Below, piece by piece: positions 7,418 through 15,255 of a stretch of 64,000 nt of DNA; the stretch's first letter is position 1; each line of letters begins with the position of its first letter. The stretch comes from Rhizohabitans arisaemae (GTDB lineage Bacteria; Actinomycetota; Actinomycetes; Streptosporangiales; Streptosporangiaceae): NCBI RefSeq assembly GCF_025996515.1, contig NZ_BLRH01000034.1, positions 930,001 through 994,000 of the forward strand, in the 5' to 3' direction. Position numbers and translations under genes: made by a program. Below the pieces are notes generated by a model that saw only the letters and a program-made list of their open reading frames with translations, made no database searches and had not been told where the DNA came from.

Positions 7418-7984
7418 ATGCGCAAGTCCGTGATCATCGTCGGCCTGGCCACGGCCGCCACGCTCATCATCGGCGGTGGGATGGCTCTGGCGACGTCTCA
7501 GACCCAGACGCCCGTCTCCGCGGGTCCGTCCACCGGGCCGTCTACGGGACCGTCCACCGGGCCGGCCCCGGCGATCTCCCGCGACCAGGCCGAGAAGACC
7601 GCACTCGCCACTGTCCCCGGCCGCGTCGTCTCCGCCGAACTCGACCACGAAGACGGCCGCCTGACCTGGGAATTCGACATCGTCGGCACCGACAACCGCA
7701 CCCACGACGTCGACATCGACGCCACGAGCGGCACCATCCTCAAAAACCGCGTCGACGACGACCACGGCGACGACGAATCGCGCACGACCCCGGCGATCTC
7801 CCGCGACCAGGCCGAGAAGACCGCACTCGCCACCGTCCCCGGCCGCGTCGTCTCCGCCGAACTCGACCACGAAGACGGCCGCCTGACCTGGGAATTCGAC
7901 ATCGTCGGCACCGACAACCGCACCCACGACGTCGACATCGACGCCACGAGCGGCACCATCCTCAAAAACCGCGTCGACGACTGA
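7418..7984 (+). CDS. secreted or membrane-anchored protein with two PepSY domains
   Basis: 188 residues. N-terminal signal/anchor MRKSVIIVGLATAATLIIGG, a PSTG repeat linker (residues about 35-48), then two PepSY domains (ISRDQAEKTALATVPG...ILKNRVDD) that are identical at protein level and joined by DHGDDESRTTPA. GAGG lies 7 nt before the ATG at 7418. PepSY domains are extracytoplasmic and often inhibitory to peptidases or involved in heme/iron handling; the target here is unknown. The second copy arose by a very recent duplication (193 of 194 bases identical). Confidence 0.9.
   Translation: MRKSVIIVGLATAATLIIGGGMALATSQTQTPVSAGPSTGPSTGPSTGPAPAISRDQAEKTALATVPGRVVSAELDHEDGRLTWEFDIVGTDNRTHDVDIDATSGTILKNRVDDDHGDDESRTTPAISRDQAEKTALATVPGRVVSAELDHEDGRLTWEFDIVGTDNRTHDVDIDATSGTILKNRVDD
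7566..7981. repeat. intragenic tandem duplication of the PepSY domain
   Basis: Copy 1 at 7566-7759 and copy 2 at 7788-7981, 194 bp each, offset 222 bp (74 codons). They differ at one base only (T7612 versus C7834, synonymous) and are separated by a 28-bp linker. Confidence 0.95.
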
Positions 7985-7993
7985 CGTCCGAGG

Positions 7994-8021
7994 GAAACGC
8001 CGCCCGTCCGGGCGGCGTTTC
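7994..8021 (+). terminator. terminator after the PepSY gene
   Basis: A perfect 13-bp stem GAAACGCCGCCCG with a 2-nt centre, starting 10 nt after the stop codon; the 3' arm ends in GTTTC. Confidence 0.75.
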
Positions 8022-8080
8022 GCGTGCGGGCGGTTCGAGGACCGCGGCCTCCCCGGACCCGGCCCGGGGCGACCGGGCCG

Positions 8081-8110
8081 GCACCACGGCGCGGGGAAGC
8101 GCCGTGGTGC
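8081..8110 (-). terminator. terminator after the choice-of-anchor-I gene
   Basis: A perfect 12-bp inverted repeat GCACCACGGCGC with a 6-nt loop, 8 nt beyond the stop of the minus-strand gene that ends at 8118. Confidence 0.7.
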
Positions 8111-8117
8111 CCCCTGG

Positions 8118-9653
8118 TCAGCGGATCTCGTACAGGGCGGTGGTTCCGCTCACCTCGTTCCCCACCACCAGCAGCGGGCGCCGGGTGGGACTGTCCGCCG
8201 CCGGGATGAACAGCACGCCTTCCGGCCCGGAGTCCCCGGCCGTCCCGGCGGGAACGGAGCCGGTGAAGTCACGGGTGGTGACGTATCCGGCGAACCGGGG
8301 GTCACGCGGGTCGCTCATGTCGTAGGCGACGATCCCGCCGATCCGCTCCAGTCCGGCGAACGCGTAGGTCCGCCCGCGCACCTCCCCGACGGTGAGGCCC
8401 TCCGGCTCCGGCCCCTTGTTGTCGCTGCGGGTGTCGAACGAGCCGTTGGCGGTGTTGTCGGCGTTGAAGTCCGCGGGCGCCACCCGGGCGATCAGCCGCT
8501 CCAGCTCGTCCCCGGAATCCCAGACCAGCTCCCCGGAGGCGGACCGGACCGAGATCGAACGGCCACCGAACGCGTGCAGCTCGGTGTAGGCGCCGGTCGC
8601 GTCCCTCGGTGAGTCGGCGGCGACGTTCAACCGGCCCAATTCGGCGTCCTGCTTGAGGACGGCCGCGTCGGGCATGGCCAGATTGAGCGACTTGACCCTG
8701 ACCTCGTCGGCGTGGCAGCCCCAGTCCCGGCCGTCGCCCTCGTTCGCGGTGACCAGGTAGGTCCGTCCGCCGGCCCGCAGATGCCCGATCGAGTCCGGCT
8801 GATACATGCCCTTCACCGGCCGCGACCGAATGTCGATCTTCCCGTCCTTGTCGGAGGCGTCGAAGCCGCTCTCCGTCCAGTCCTTCAACCCCAGCGGGAC
8901 GACGTCGCTGACCCGCACCCGGTCCAGATCGACGATCGCGAGCGCGTTGTTCTCCTGGAGCGTCACATAGGCGACATCGCCGTCCACGGTGATGTACTCG
9001 GGTTCCAGGTCCTGGGCCGCCGTGGCGTTCGGGCCGGTGATCCGCACCCCGTCGGCGCGGAGTTCGTCGGCGTCGAATCCGCCGAAGCCCGCGGTCCGGA
9101 CCGTCCAACGGCGGACGTCGACCACGCTCACCGAGCCTTCGGGGTCGGCCACCTGCCCGGCGCAGTAGGACGAGGGCTCGCCTTCGTTGGCGACGACGAC
9201 GCGGTTCCCGTCCGGGGTGAAGGTCACCATGTCCGGCAGCGCGCCGACGACGACCTCCTTCAGCTTGCGCCCGGTCCCGGCCGCGAAAAAGGCGACGGTC
9301 CCCGGATCGGTCTTGACCGGTGCCTGCTGGGCGACGGCGACGAGTCCGCGCCGTACCGCGACGCTGTTCGCCCCGGGGGTCAGGAGTGTGGCGACCTTGT
9401 GCGGCCGTCTCGGGTCGTTGACGTCGAGCACGTCGACGGTTCCGGCCTGCGCGTTGACGACGAAGACCCTGCGGGTGGACGGGTCGTACGCGGTGATCTC
9501 CGCGGCACCCGCGTCGAAGCTCCCGGTGCTGTATCGGCCGAGGAACGTGAGCTCCAGCCCGCGAGGGCCGGTCTCGGCCACGGCCGTGGCGGGCAGAAAC
9601 ATGAGTCCGGCGACCAAAGCGGCCGTAAGACGGGTGGGGGGTTTGTTACGCAT
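8118..9653 (-). CDS. secreted choice-of-anchor I family beta-propeller protein
   Basis: 511 residues. A Sec signal peptide (MRNKPPTRLTAALVAGLMF...AVAET) is followed by a long beta-propeller. LSRRVFVV-type blades include NAQAGTVDVLDVNDP, FTPDGNRVVVANEGEPS, YITVDGDVAYVTLQENNALAIVDL, YLVTANEGDGRDW and LTVGEVRGRTYAFAGLERIGG, which are hallmark motifs of the choice-of-anchor I family (often next to phosphatase domains). No C-terminal anchor is visible, so it is probably released. Function of the family is poorly defined. A hairpin terminator follows. Confidence 0.88.
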   Translation of the reverse strand: MRNKPPTRLTAALVAGLMFLPATAVAETGPRGLELTFLGRYSTGSFDAGAAEITAYDPSTRRVFVVNAQAGTVDVLDVNDPRRPHKVATLLTPGANSVAVRRGLVAVAQQAPVKTDPGTVAFFAAGTGRKLKEVVVGALPDMVTFTPDGNRVVVANEGEPSSYCAGQVADPEGSVSVVDVRRWTVRTAGFGGFDADELRADGVRITGPNATAAQDLEPEYITVDGDVAYVTLQENNALAIVDLDRVRVSDVVPLGLKDWTESGFDASDKDGKIDIRSRPVKGMYQPDSIGHLRAGGRTYLVTANEGDGRDWGCHADEVRVKSLNLAMPDAAVLKQDAELGRLNVAADSPRDATGAYTELHAFGGRSISVRSASGELVWDSGDELERLIARVAPADFNADNTANGSFDTRSDNKGPEPEGLTVGEVRGRTYAFAGLERIGGIVAYDMSDPRDPRFAGYVTTRDFTGSVPAGTAGDSGPEGVLFIPAADSPTRRPLLVVGNEVSGTTALYEIR

Positions 9654-9973
9654 GGGGCGGAGCTTACAGACTTTACTGACAGCCTAAGTGCCGAATTACG
9701 GCCACTTACCCTGAATCTTCCCTGAACGCTAACTGAGCGGTACGGCTGACGCACGACATGCGACCACCGTGCCGTCGCATCGTGGATGGAGTGCCGCGCG
9801 TACCGACGGCGGTACGGCCGATGCCCGGCCACGCGACGTGCGGACACCGGCCCACGGCCGGGAACGAGCCCGAACAAAGCTCTACGTGAACAACTTCATC
9901 GGCGATGGAGTCGGACTCTGCGAAAGCCGTAACCGACTGTTGACGACGGCCGGACTCCGATCTAAGGGGAAGA
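9654..9973. other. divergent intergenic region with a dyad
   Basis: 320 bp between two genes for exported proteins. It holds a perfect inverted repeat CGTACCG-N4-CGGTACG at 9799-9816, a possible operator, and A/T-richer bases next to each start. No gene is supported. Confidence 0.4.
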
Positions 9974-10585
9974 ATGCTACGTCGATTGTCGTTCGCCGGA
10001 TCCGCCCTGGTCCTGACGCTGTCCGGATGCTCGGCCGCGCCGACGACCCAGATCGCGGACTCCGGCGCGCCGACGCCGCCGTCCGCCGGCGTGACGGCGA
10101 AGCCGCCCGCTCCCGCCCCGCCGGACCCGTCGCCAGTCCCGAAAGGCGACACATCCCGTACCGTCCGCTGCGACAACCTGATCGCGTCGGAGAAGGAGCT
10201 GCCGCCGGGGTTTCCTCCGATCCTGGACTCGGTCGCCTTCCAGCGCGAGATCGAGTTCCGACGGCCTCAGGCGAACCCGCCGGACCCCTGGAGCTTTCAC
10301 AAGTCCGGGCTCCCCGTCCGGATCGGCGCACGCGTGGAGCTCAGGGTGCCGCCCGAGCAGAAGAGCCGGCTGCGGATCAAATGGGGCAACCCTCCGGCTC
10401 CTTCCTCCGAACCGGGCGGCCTCATCGTCGTCGACGGATGCGCATCGCCCGACCCGGCCGCCGAATGGATCGTGTTCGCCGGCGGGTACGAGGTCCGCGG
10501 GCCCGGCTGCTACCCCCTCGACGTCACCGCCGGAGGCCGTACGGAACGAGTCCGGGTCGCCATCGGCGCGCGGTGCCCCGCATAG
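9974..10585 (+). CDS. lipoprotein, unknown function
   Basis: 203 residues. Signal peptide MLRRLSFAGSALVLTLSGCSA has a lipobox (LSGC, Cys at residue 19), a Pro/Ala-rich spacer (residues about 25-60) and a mature domain with Cys pairs (VRCDNLI, VVDGCAS, GPGCYPLDV, ARCPA) that suggest disulfides. AAGGGGAAG ribosome site before the ATG. The C-terminal half is a compact all-beta module. Family not recognised. A hairpin terminator follows. Confidence 0.8.
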   Translation: MLRRLSFAGSALVLTLSGCSAAPTTQIADSGAPTPPSAGVTAKPPAPAPPDPSPVPKGDTSRTVRCDNLIASEKELPPGFPPILDSVAFQREIEFRRPQANPPDPWSFHKSGLPVRIGARVELRVPPEQKSRLRIKWGNPPAPSSEPGGLIVVDGCASPDPAAEWIVFAGGYEVRGPGCYPLDVTAGGRTERVRVAIGARCPA

Positions 10586-10668
10586 CGACGAGGGCACCAC
10601 ACGGTTTTGAGCGTCCCCCACGCCGTCAACGCGCTCTCCCATGGTTCCCGAACGCCCGACCGGGGACG

Positions 10669-10695
10669 CGTGGCGGTGCTTTCCACACCGCCACG
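10669..10695. terminator. bidirectional terminator
   Basis: A perfect 10-bp stem CGTGGCGGTG with a 7-nt loop, between the convergent lipoprotein gene (ends 10585) and coiled-coil gene (ends 10708). Confidence 0.7.
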
Positions 10696-10707
10696 GGGGG
10701 GTGACTT

Positions 10708-11022
10708 CTAGAACTCGTCGGCCGGCATCGAGCTCTTCTTCCGGTTGGACTTCACGCCCTCCTGACGGGCGACGAGGGTGGCCAGCAGATCCCTGATCTC
10801 GACCTGCCCGGCCTTCAGATCATTGACGTCCTCGCCCATCCGATTCATCCTCACCTCCATGCGGACCTGACTTGCCCGGAAGAGATTCATCTCCTCACGC
10901 ATGGCGACCTGCTCCACGCGCATGGCGGCCTGCGAGGCCTTGATTTCTCCGACGTCCTTCTTGATATCGACGATATCGGTCTCGATCCGATCGACACGTT
11001 GGTCGATGCTCAGCGTTGGCAT
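10708..11022 (-). CDS. small coiled-coil protein
   Basis: 104 residues, almost entirely a heptad-patterned helix (IDQRVDRIETDIVDIKKD, VEQVAMREEMNLFRASQ, MNRMGEDVNDLKAGQ) with a basic tail (KSNRKKSS). No signal peptide. It is similar in style to the short t-SNARE-like coiled-coil proteins annotated as hypothetical in actinomycetes. The gene stands alone with its own terminator, and an inverted repeat lies 26 bp upstream of its start. Confidence 0.75.
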   Translation of the reverse strand: MPTLSIDQRVDRIETDIVDIKKDVGEIKASQAAMRVEQVAMREEMNLFRASQVRMEVRMNRMGEDVNDLKAGQVEIRDLLATLVARQEGVKSNRKKSSMPADEF

Positions 11023-11397
11023 GGGGCCAGCCTAGGGAGGAACGGAGTGATCACATGGCGCTACGATGTGTGATCAGGAACGCGGTGTAAGGTCCCTTCA
11101 ATCGCGTCGAAGATTTCCTATTCGCCGATCTGCACAAGGCCGGTCACGCGGTGGCTCCGGGGACCGAGCATGTTCCGATCACGTTTGTCCACCGACATGC
11201 GAGGTCACCGGCTCAGGCCGGAACCGGGCAGGCCGAGAGCGGGCGAGGCCGGATGGTTCGCCTGCCGCTTCGGCTCCGGCCGGATGCTCCCGGCCACAAG
11301 CTGAAGCCCTCGAACCGGGTCGCCGCCTCGGCGGGCGGCCCGGCTCCGCCCGTACCCGACGATGGTCGTCTCCGACTCCGCCCGTCCCAAGCCGGGG
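11023..11397. other. intergenic region without a supported gene
   Basis: 375 bp between the coiled-coil and TetR genes. Apart from the inverted repeat at 11048-11076, a short open stretch near 11098-11190 reads somewhat protein-like (FLFADLHKAGHAVAPG) but has no start codon and no recognisable family. Confidence 0.35.
11048..11076. promoter_or_regulatory. inverted repeat upstream of the coiled-coil gene
   Basis: TGATCACA and TGTGATCA, perfect 8-bp arms with a 13-bp spacer, starting 26 bp before the GTG/ATG region of the minus-strand gene. Spacing suits a dimeric regulator. No regulator gene is adjacent. Confidence 0.4.
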
Positions 11398-12003
11398 TCA
11401 GTCGCGGAGTGAGGCCAGCAGGCGGGACAACGCGGCGGCGGTGTCGGCGAGGTCGGCCGGATTCTCCGAGCGGGCCAGCCACAGGGCGGCCTCGTTCATC
11501 GCCCCGGACAGCAGACGGGCGAGGGGCGCGACCGGTTGCCGGGTGATCGTCCCGTTCTCCATGAGGGCGGTGAGCGCCTCGGCGAGATGCCGCGCCGAGG
11601 ACGCCTCGTCCATGGCTCGCCACTCGTGCCAGCCGAGCACCGCGGGACCGTCGATGAGCATGATCTGCTGGACGTCGGGGTCGGAGCTCGCCGTCAGGAA
11701 CGCCTCGCACCCCGCGATCAGCTGCTCCCACGGGTCGTCCCGGGCGTCGGCCGTGGCGGCCACCCTCGCTGCGACCTCCTGCTGGACCTGTGCCACGACG
11801 GCGCGGAACAGCGCGGCCTTCCCGTCGAAGTGGTGGTAGAGCGCCCCCTTGGTGACCTGGGCGTTCCGCACGATCTCGGCGAGGCTGACCGCCGCGTAGC
11901 CGTGCCGGGCGAAGAGTTTCCGGCCCTCGGCCAGCAGGGTGGCGATGGTCGCCAGCCGCTGCTCGGCCTTACTCCGTGATACCTGGACCACGTACACCCC
12001 CAC
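11398..12003 (-). CDS. TetR-family repressor
   Basis: 201 residues. HTH at about 25-60 (GRKLFARHGYAAVSLAEIVRNAQVTKGALYHHFDGKAALF). The C-terminal ligand domain has LIDGPAVLGWHEWRAMDE and an LLSGAMNEAALWLAR dimer helix. The start is uncertain: GTG at 12003, 11997 or 11991 all read into VQVSRSKAEQR. It is divergent from the VOC gene at 12075; two identical palindromes fill the shared promoter region, so it represses both genes. Confidence 0.9.
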   Translation of the reverse strand: MGVYVVQVSRSKAEQRLATIATLLAEGRKLFARHGYAAVSLAEIVRNAQVTKGALYHHFDGKAALFRAVVAQVQQEVAARVAATADARDDPWEQLIAGCEAFLTASSDPDVQQIMLIDGPAVLGWHEWRAMDEASSARHLAEALTALMENGTITRQPVAPLARLLSGAMNEAALWLARSENPADLADTAAALSRLLASLRD

Positions 12004-12008
12004 TTTGA

Positions 12009-12023
12009 CATACCGACGGTATG
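12009..12023. promoter_or_regulatory. TetR operator O1
   Basis: Perfect 15-bp palindrome CATACCG-A-CGGTATG next to the TetR start codon. Identical in sequence to O2, with centres 32 bp (three helical turns) apart. Confidence 0.75.
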
Positions 12024-12040
12024 CATCTAGGTTAGCAACA

Positions 12041-12055
12041 CATACCGACGGTATG
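12041..12055. promoter_or_regulatory. TetR operator O2
   Basis: Second copy of CATACCG-A-CGGTATG, extending to a 17-bp palindrome with flanking A and T. It lies 20 bp upstream of the VOC gene start. Confidence 0.75.
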
Positions 12056-12074
12056 TTAACCCTGAGGAGGACCC

Positions 12075-12503
12075 ATGAAACTGACCGGCTTCTACCCCGT
12101 GGTGGGCACGACCCTGGTGGCCGAATCCCGCGACTTCTACACCCGATACTTCGGCTTCGAGATCACCTTCGAGGTCGACTGGTACGTGAGCCTGCGGCGG
12201 CCGGACGGATACGAACTGGCACTGATGGACCCGACCCATCCGAGGATCCCCGAGGGCTTTCGCAAGCCCGTCCAGGGACTGATCCTCAACTTCGAGGTGG
12301 CCGACGTCGACGCGGAGTACAAGCGGCTGGTCGACGAAGGCGGGCTCACACCCAAGCTCACCCTGCGCAGCGAGGAGTTCGGCCAGCGCCACTTCATCGT
12401 CGCCGACCCGAGCGGCGTCTCCATCGACGTCATCACCCCGATCGAGCCGACCGGGGAGTTCTTCGGCATGTACGTCGGCGAGATCCCCGGCCAGGACGGC
12501 TGA
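12075..12503 (+). CDS. VOC/glyoxalase-fold protein
   Basis: 142 residues with the paired beta-alpha-beta-beta-beta modules of the vicinal oxygen chelate superfamily: [26 protein letters not shown], then [23 protein letters not shown] and [18 protein letters not shown]. It may act as a dioxygenase, glyoxalase or resistance-type binding protein; the reaction cannot be called. Strong GAGGAGG ribosome site. Its divergent TetR and twin operators suggest induction by a ligand of that regulator. Confidence 0.87.
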   Translation: MKLTGFYPVVGTTLVAESRDFYTRYFGFEITFEVDWYVSLRRPDGYELALMDPTHPRIPEGFRKPVQGLILNFEVADVDAEYKRLVDEGGLTPKLTLRSEEFGQRHFIVADPSGVSIDVITPIEPTGEFFGMYVGEIPGQDG

Positions 12504-12749
12504 CCGTCACTCCGGAACGTTCCACAAGGACCCGAGGCCCGCGCCGGTGGACACCCCCCACAGGGGTCGAGACCGGCCGGGCATCCTGTGTCCTTTCAGA
12601 CCTGAGACAGGTATTGCACAGGAAACTTTCCTTATAGATACTTTGGGTGCACCAACTCGCAACACCTCGTTCGACGAACCACTCGCACGTCAGGCGGCAA
12701 GTCACCCCCTACCGCCTGAGTCATGTCTCCCTGGTTCACGGAGGTACCT

Positions 12750-13106
12750 ATGCGTCGAAGTGTCATCACCCGTGCCCTCGCCGGAGCCGCCCTGGCCGGG
12801 CTGGCCGCCCTCACGGTGACCGTGCCCCCCGCCGGGGCCTCGGCCCTCGCGACCTACGACGAGGTCATCAGCCCCAGCTACATCGCCGATTACTGCAACG
12901 CGCACGTCGGCGCAAGTGACATCGGGTTCTACCGCAGCAACGGAACCCTCGGCTGCTACCGCCGCAACTGGCACACGGGAGCGTTCGCCTACGTGGGCGG
13001 CGCGAGCCCCTCCAGCGTCTGCCAGTACTACGCCCTCCCCGGCTACACGGTGTACAGCGTCTACCACGTCACGGGGGACGCGCTGGGCTGCAGGTTCCAG
13101 AACTGA
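12750..13106 (+). CDS. small secreted Cys/Tyr-rich protein, copy 1
   Basis: 118 residues. Sec signal peptide (RRSVITRALAGAALAGLAAL, cleavage near AGASA), then a mature domain of about 80 residues with DYCNAHV, GCYRRNW, VCQYYALPGYTVYS and LGCRFQN, four Cys likely in disulfides. GGAGGT lies 3 nt before the ATG at 12750. A paralogue of the next gene. Function unknown; not matched to a named family. Confidence 0.85.
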   Translation: MRRSVITRALAGAALAGLAALTVTVPPAGASALATYDEVISPSYIADYCNAHVGASDIGFYRSNGTLGCYRRNWHTGAFAYVGGASPSSVCQYYALPGYTVYSVYHVTGDALGCRFQN

Positions 13107-13174
13107 CGCCCCCCGGACCGCACCGAGGTGATCACGGCGACCCCTGATCAACCGTCTCGCGTTGTGGAGGATTC

Positions 13175-13537
13175 ATGTTTCGACGTGCCCTGGCCGCCGC
13201 CGCCGGTGTCGCGCTGGCCGGGCTGGCCGCCCTCACGGTGACCGCGCCGCCCGCCCAAGCCGCCGCTCTCGACACCTACGAGACCGTCATCAGCCCCAAC
13301 TATCTCGCCGACTACTGCTACACCCTCTACCCAGGCGTCGGGAACACCCCGGGTGCCAACATCGGGTTCTACACCGGATCCCTCAGCTGCTACTACCGCC
13401 ACTGGAACGGGACGTGGTTCTACTGGGGCAGTGGAACCCCTTCCACCGCCTGCCAGTACTACGCCGTCCCCGGCTACACGGTGTACAGCATCTTCCAAGG
13501 TCCCTCGCAATCCATGGGCTGCAGATACCAGAACTGA
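13175..13537 (+). CDS. small secreted Cys/Tyr-rich protein, copy 2
   Basis: 120 residues. Signal peptide MFRRALAAAAGVALAGLAAL, mature N-terminus LDTYETVISPNYLADYC, and the conserved core CQYYAVPGYTVYSIF...GCRYQN with four Cys as in copy 1. GGAGGA ribosome site. Clearly a tandem duplicate of the gene 68 bp upstream, now diverged in the central loop (YPGVGNTPGANIGFYTG). Probably a secreted effector, inhibitor or structural protein; this is inference only. Confidence 0.85.
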   Translation: MFRRALAAAAGVALAGLAALTVTAPPAQAAALDTYETVISPNYLADYCYTLYPGVGNTPGANIGFYTGSLSCYYRHWNGTWFYWGSGTPSTACQYYAVPGYTVYSIFQGPSQSMGCRYQN

Positions 13538-13636
13538 GGTCTCCCCCTCGCGCGGCCGCCTCGGCCCGCCGGTCATCCGACCCCCGCTCCCCCTGATTCG
13601 GGTACGGCCGCAGCGGGCCGATCCGGAACGGTGACC

Positions 13637-13676
13637 GATTCGGTGTGGCGTGGCCCGGAAGCCGCCACACCGAATC
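13637..13676 (+). terminator. hairpin terminator after the secreted pair
   Basis: Perfect 14-bp stem GATTCGGTGTGGCG with a 12-nt loop, about 100 bp after the second secreted paralogue. Confidence 0.5.
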
Positions 13677-14059
13677 CACCATGGCCGTGATCGGCCCGGT
13701 ATAGGGCCCGAAACATGTGTCCGGTACGGCCTGGCGGCCACCACGCCGCGGAACCCCGGCGCAGCCGTACCGCGACGACGGGGTCCGGAACCCTCGGACC
13801 CGTACACGTCCCGGGTGGAACCGCCGGGCACGGACCCCCACCCGGAACGGCACCGGGCCCGCGGAACTCGCGCCCGCAGGCCCGGTGGCCCCGGGATCGC
13901 ACCGTCCATCGCCGGACGGCCACCCCGGACTCGCGCCGCGTCATCCGGGCGAGGCTCTGAGGACACCCGGCGTCTCCAGCCAGGCGTCGTGAAGCCCTCG
14001 TCCGGCGGTCGACGGCCATGCTCGAAGGCACCGGTCGGCTGCCCGGCCACCTCTTTCCG

Positions 14060-14305
14060 GAACAGGACGGGTGACCCCGACGGGATGCCGACGCCGAACC
14101 AGGCGCCCGGCGAGACTCGCGGGCGTTCGACCGGTACCCCGACCCGTCGCCGACGGCGACCTGATCGCCACCCGCTGGACCATGCGATCCGTCCTCCGAG
14201 GGGGTCGCCCGGGCGACCACCCCCGCGGGCACCCGGATCTCCTTCAGCGGCCACGACATGCCACGCATCGCCGACGGCGAGATCATCCGTGCAGCGACAC
14301 CCTGC
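14060..14305 (+). pseudogene. decayed SnoaL-like (NTF2-fold) gene
   Basis: Three pieces in different frames line up with a SnoaL-like polyketide-cyclase fold: SRAFDRYPDPSP (about 14114-14150), VADGDLIATRWTMR (about 14147-14188), and PAGTRISFSGHDMPRIADGEIIR (about 14222-14290). In the intact family these follow one another in this order (AFPD..., V.EGD.V..RWT, G..V...G..I.RI.DGRI.E). No start is visible, and at least two frameshifts separate the parts. Confidence 0.5.
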
Positions 14306-14356
14306 ACGGCCTCAGCCGGATCGCCGGACCCAACGGCCCCGCCTGACCGAAGCCGG

Positions 14357-15190
14357 TCAAAGGATCCGGTTGAACTCGTCCGGGTGCGGACCGACCCGCT
14401 CGTCCCGGTCGAGCGCCGAGATCTCCGCCATCTCCGGCCCGCTCAGCACGAAGTCGAACAGGTCGAAGTTCTCCCGCACCCGTTCCGGGGTGATCGACTT
14501 GGGGAAGACCACGTCCCCGCGCTGAAGCTGCCAGCGCAACGTCACCTGGGCGGGGGTCTTGCGATGGCCCGCCGCGATCCGCTGGATCACCGGGTCGTGC
14601 AGCACCTTGCCCCGGGCGAGCGGCGACCACGCCTGCGTGACGATCCCCTGCTCGACGTCGAAGTCCCGCACCTCGTCCTGGGTGAGATACGGGTGGACCT
14701 CGATCTGGTTGACCGCCGGGACCGTCTCGGTCTCCTCCAGCAGACGCCGCAGGTGGTGGATCTGGAAGTTGGACACGCCGATCGCCCGGGCCCGCCCGGA
14801 ACGGTGGATCTCCTCCATCGCCCGCCAGGTCTCCACGAAGTCCCCCACGGCGGGCATCGGCCAGTGGATGAGAAACAGGTCGAGCACGTCGAACCCGAAG
14901 TCCTCCATGGTCCGGTCGAACGCCTTGAGCGCGTCGTCGTAGGCGTGGAAGCCGTTGTTCAGCTTGCTCGTGACGAAGATCTCGTCACGGGGGAGCCCGG
15001 ATGCGCGGACCGCCTCACCTACCTGTTTCTCGTTCCCGTACATCTCCGCGGTGTCGATATGGCGGTACCCGACCCGCAGCGCCGTCAGGGTGGCCTCCTT
15101 GGTCTCCGCCGGCCGGATCTGGTAGGTCCCGAAACCGAGCTGCGGGATCTCGACCCCGTTGTTGAGCAGGATGCTCGGCACTACTGTCAC
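14357..15190 (-). CDS. aldo/keto reductase
   Basis: 277 residues. TIM-barrel NADPH-dependent reductase of the 2,5-diketo-gluconate reductase type: start VPSILLNNGVEIPQLGFGTYQ, catalytic Asp-Tyr-Lys-His in HIDTAEMYGNE, VTSKLNN and LFLIHWP, cofactor region GVSNFQ, NQIEVHPYL and FPKSITPERVREN. The GTG at 15190 follows AAGGAG by 6 nt; the frame extends upstream but without family similarity. Substrate not predictable. Confidence 0.93.
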   Translation of the reverse strand: MTVVPSILLNNGVEIPQLGFGTYQIRPAETKEATLTALRVGYRHIDTAEMYGNEKQVGEAVRASGLPRDEIFVTSKLNNGFHAYDDALKAFDRTMEDFGFDVLDLFLIHWPMPAVGDFVETWRAMEEIHRSGRARAIGVSNFQIHHLRRLLEETETVPAVNQIEVHPYLTQDEVRDFDVEQGIVTQAWSPLARGKVLHDPVIQRIAAGHRKTPAQVTLRWQLQRGDVVFPKSITPERVRENFDLFDFVLSGPEMAEISALDRDERVGPHPDEFNRIL

Positions 15191-15255
15191 GATCGGGCTC
15201 CTTAGGGCGTGATGAAGACGTACGGCGGCCGTCGCAGCACGCCACAACGAGGGAC

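Larger units (their letters stand above)
13538..14356. other. long intergenic region with hairpin and gene debris
   Basis: 819 bp without an intact gene. It holds a strong hairpin (13637-13676) and, near 14060-14305, the frame-shifted remains of a SnoaL-like gene. The stretch 13680-14050 shows long open frames on both strands, but these look like GC-driven artefacts: Arg/Pro/Gly-rich with no motifs. Confidence 0.5.

Noticed and set aside
11098-11200. Protein-like stretch FLFADLHKAGHAVAPG
   Set aside because: No start codon, no family match by eye and it runs into low-complexity sequence; too weak to call a pseudogene.
13573-14307. Long minus-strand open frame of 244 residues
   Set aside because: Arg/Gly/Pro-rich without motifs, opposite to the SnoaL remnant and the hairpin; typical GC-driven artefact.
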